6,307 nt of DNA, taken from an uncultured Actinomyces sp. (GTDB lineage Bacteria > Actinomycetota > Actinomycetes > Actinomycetales > Actinomycetaceae). This document shows positions 4,482 to 6,307 of this stretch, piece by piece (position 1 is the first letter of the stretch; each line of letters starts with the position of its first letter). Location of the stretch: positions 1 through 6,307 of the forward strand of contig CALIEP010000325.1 in assembly GCA_938022345.1 (NCBI GenBank). Direction: 5' to 3'. The translations under genes were made by a program, and so were the position numbers. Below the pieces are notes generated by a model. It had not been told where the DNA came from. It searched no databases and worked only from the letters and a program-made list of their open reading frames with translations.

Positions 4482-6011
4482 ATGAGCGAGAACGAAACAC
4501 CGCGTACTCACACTTCTTCCCAGCAACCAGATCGGGAGCACGGCGAGGTAAGCGCGGTGAGCTCAGGCCTTGCCTCGTCGCTATTTAAATCCCTGGATGA
4601 GCTGCGACGTCGCGTGAGTGACCAGCGGCGCGCAGTTCACTCCTCGGCCCCCGAGAAGGCCCCTGCTTCTGCTACCGGCGACGCTTCGCCTCGGGATGCT
4701 GCCGAGGCCGTTCCGTGGTCCTTGCGCGTGGGCGCTGCAGTTGCGTGGCGTGCGATTGTCGTTGCGGCTGCCATTGGGCTGCTTCTGTATGGGATGACCT
4801 TTGTCTATGGAATTGTTGTCCCCGTCGCCGTTGCCATGCTCTTGGCGGTGTTCTTGAGTCCCTTGGTGTCGTGGCTACACCGAAAGCTGCATTTCCCGCA
4901 GGCTCTGGCTGCTCTCAGCGGCCTACTTGCGACTTTGCTCGTTGTTGGTGCGGCGCTGTCGACGGCTGGCGCTCAGATTTTGAACCAGGTTCCATCGCTG
5001 CTGACGCGTGCGAATGAAGGCGTATCCGCGCTTTTAACCTGGTTACGAACCAACCCAATGGGCCTTAATACCTCAACCATCGATTCCCATCTTCAAAACC
5101 TCCAATCCGAGGTTGTCACTTGGGTTCAATCCCATGCCCAGACCTTGGTCTTTGGCGCCTTCAACGCCACCTCTTCTGCAATTTCATTGGCCACCGGCTC
5201 GGTGATTGCGCTGTTCTGCTTGTTCTTCTTCCTCAAGGACGGGCGTGAGATCTGGGTCTGGTGCGTCCGTCTGCTTCCCAAGGGTGCGCGCGAACCCGTT
5301 CACGAGGCCGCAATCCGTGGTTGGGCCTCGATGGGTGGCTATGTGGTTGGACAGATGCAGGTCGCCGCGATTGATGCCTTGAGTATCGGTATCGGTGCTT
5401 ACTTCCTCGGTGTTCCCTTGGTCATCCCGATTATCGTTTTGGTCTTCTTTGGGTCTTTTATCCCGATTCTTGGTTCGTTGTTCTCGGGAATTATTGCCGT
5501 CCTTGTCGCGGTGGTTGATCAAGGATTTACCGTTGGTTTGATCATGCTGGTGATTATTCTGGTCGTCCAGCAAGTCGAAGGGAATCTGCTGCAGCCGCTT
5601 CTCATGTCCAACGCGGTGTCCTTGCACCCCTTAGTTGTATTGCTCGGTGTGACAGCGGGATCAATGGTTGCCGGAATTACCGGTGCAATCTTCTGCATTC
5701 CTCTTATCGCCTTCATTAATTCCGTGGTCCTGTACCTACATGGCCATGATCCTGAGCCATCATTGGCGACGAAGATTGATCGTCCTGGAGGCGCTCCCGG
5801 AACCCTTGATGCAATGATTGCTCATTCCTATGGAGAAGATCTTCCGCTCCTTGCGGGGGATGAAGTTGATGCACACACCTATGCCGTGGATGAAGAGCTC
5901 AACGAACGTATGGTTACTGCTGGAAGTGCAGAGCCGGGCGATACTGTAGGGACGCGTGTCGCCGAAGAAATCGTAGAGAGCACCAAGGCTGATGCAGAAG
6001 AGAACGAATAG
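4482..6011 (+). CDS. AI-2E family transporter-like membrane protein
   Basis: The product is a 509-residue polytopic membrane protein of the AI-2E (YdiK/TqsA/PerM-like) family; members include exporters of autoinducer-2 and Na+/H+ antiporters, and most are uncharacterised. A hydrophilic N-terminal tail (1-78) precedes hydrophobic segments at about 84-104, 106-130, 138-166, 232-251, 287-340 (several) and 348-418 (several). The soluble loop between the third and fourth segments (about 167-230) is typical. Family motifs are F-F-L-K-D-G (249-254), G-G-Y-V-V-G-Q (285-291), F-I-P-I-L-G (326-331), Q-Q-V-E-G-N-L-L-Q-P (363-372) and L-H-P-L-V-V-L-L-G (381-389). A long acidic C-terminal tail (about 422-509) is more than the minimal family needs. 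ATG 4482 has AAGGCAAGG just upstream. Substrate cannot be predicted; autoinducer-2 export should not be assumed. The gene follows FKBP closely and ends at a shared terminator. Confidence 0.9.
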   Translation: MSENETPRTHTSSQQPDREHGEVSAVSSGLASSLFKSLDELRRRVSDQRRAVHSSAPEKAPASATGDASPRDAAEAVPWSLRVGAAVAWRAIVVAAAIGLLLYGMTFVYGIVVPVAVAMLLAVFLSPLVSWLHRKLHFPQALAALSGLLATLLVVGAALSTAGAQILNQVPSLLTRANEGVSALLTWLRTNPMGLNTSTIDSHLQNLQSEVVTWVQSHAQTLVFGAFNATSSAISLATGSVIALFCLFFFLKDGREIWVWCVRLLPKGAREPVHEAAIRGWASMGGYVVGQMQVAAIDALSIGIGAYFLGVPLVIPIIVLVFFGSFIPILGSLFSGIIAVLVAVVDQGFTVGLIMLVIILVVQQVEGNLLQPLLMSNAVSLHPLVVLLGVTAGSMVAGITGAIFCIPLIAFINSVVLYLHGHDPEPSLATKIDRPGGAPGTLDAMIAHSYGEDLPLLAGDEVDAHTYAVDEELNERMVTAGSAEPGDTVGTRVAEEIVESTKADAEENE

Positions 6012-6057
6012 TGCGATAAGACCTTGCGTGAGCACGTTGTTCTGATTGAAAGCGTAA

Positions 6058-6100
6058 AACTGTGGGGGCTCCATAGTTCAACTCTGGAGCCCCCACAGTT
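6058..6100. terminator. Bidirectional terminator between convergent genes
   Basis: AACTGTGGGGGCTCCA (6058-6073) pairs perfectly with 6085-6100 (16 bp) around an 11-base loop. On the minus strand the hairpin is followed by a TTTT run (complement of AAAA 6056-6059), which suits greA. On the plus strand the following T tract is weaker (CATTTGGGTTTA). It lies 46 bases after the AI-2E family stop codon and 13 bases beyond the greA stop codon, so it probably serves both. Confidence 0.9.
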
Positions 6101-6113
6101 CATTTGGGTTTAC

Positions 6114-6307
6114 TTAGCCGACGAAAGGCTTCGCGTCCAAGATCTCAACGGTGATCTCGCGGCCGTTGGGGGCCTCGTATGTCAGGGTGTCACCCTTGCG
6201 GTGTCCAATAACTGCGGCGCCCAGCGGAGCCTGCGCGGAGAAGACCTGTACGCCCAAGTCGCCGCCGGCATCACGTGAACCCAGAAGGAACTTCTGTTCG
6301 CGGCCAG
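6114..6307 (-). CDS. greA: Transcription elongation factor GreA, C-terminal part (partial)
   Basis: Translating the minus strand gives the last 63 residues of GreA, ending in A-K-P-F-V-G with TAA at 6116-6114; the start lies beyond the window. GreA binds the RNA polymerase secondary channel and stimulates cleavage of backtracked transcripts. The visible part is the C-terminal FKBP-like globular domain: Q-K-F-L-L-G-S-R, then V-F-S-A-Q-A-P-L-G-A-A-V-I-G-H-R-K-G-D, then Y-E-A-P-N-G-R-E-I-T-V-E-I-L. The motif P-L-G-A-A-x-I-G-H with the following K-G-D is diagnostic of GreA/GreB, and the closing sequence fits GreA. The catalytic acidic tip of the coiled coil is outside the window. It is convergent with the AI-2E family gene and shares its terminator. 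Confidence 0.95.
   Translation of the reverse strand, partial: GREQKFLLGSRDAGGDLGVQVFSAQAPLGAAVIGHRKGDTLTYEAPNGREITVEILDAKPFVG

Noticed and set aside
5184..5627. 147-residue minus-strand ORF opposite the AI-2E family gene
   Set aside because: Its highly polar Asn/Asp/Gln-rich sequence is what the antisense of hydrophobic membrane codons gives; no start signals are seen.

Overview
The window looks like a piece of an actinobacterial chromosome of moderate GC content, most likely Actinomycetaceae (Actinomyces/Schaalia-like). That placement is an inference from gene order and protein style. The order eno - FtsB/DivIC-like gene - DUF501 gene - ppx matches the Mycobacterium tuberculosis Rv1023-Rv1026 neighbourhood. 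The long N-terminal tail on the Bax inhibitor-1 protein and the Ser/Thr/Pro-rich tails on the FtsB-like protein are also actinobacterial in style. Nothing points to a mobile element, prophage or CRISPR; this is ordinary core-genome territory.

Layout. Positions 1-25 are the last codons of enolase. A near-ideal intrinsic terminator (118-165) follows. Next is a septum formation initiator (FtsB/DivIC family, 241-1014). A 168-base gap with a possible promoter and a 17-base palindrome leads to a DUF501 protein (1183-1704), closely followed by an exopolyphosphatase/GppA-type phosphatase (1735-2715). Eight bases after the phosphatase comes a tRNA gene with anticodon TAA (2724-2797). A Bax inhibitor-1/YccA family membrane protein follows (reading frame open from 2846) and ends at a terminator (3820-3855). 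A new unit then begins: an FKBP-type peptidyl-prolyl isomerase (4058-4456) and an AI-2E family transporter-like membrane protein (4482-6011), which probably form a two-gene operon. The C-terminal part of GreA (6114 to the window end, minus strand) converges on it, with a shared bidirectional terminator at 6058-6100.

The genes serve central functions: glycolysis, divisome assembly, polyphosphate/(p)ppGpp turnover, protein folding, membrane homeostasis and transcript cleavage. DUF501 is the uncharacterised member of the conserved set.

Two points deserve attention. First, the tRNA has a leucine (UAA) anticodon but a short five-base variable loop, whereas bacterial leucine tRNAs normally carry a long variable arm. 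Second, the best-placed start codon of the Bax inhibitor-1 gene (ATG at 2834, ideally spaced from a good ribosome binding site) is followed directly by TAA. The codons after that stop continue in frame with the family's typical N-terminus. This is either a nonsense change in codon 2, a sequencing error, or a minimal start-stop upstream ORF with initiation at GTG 2846.
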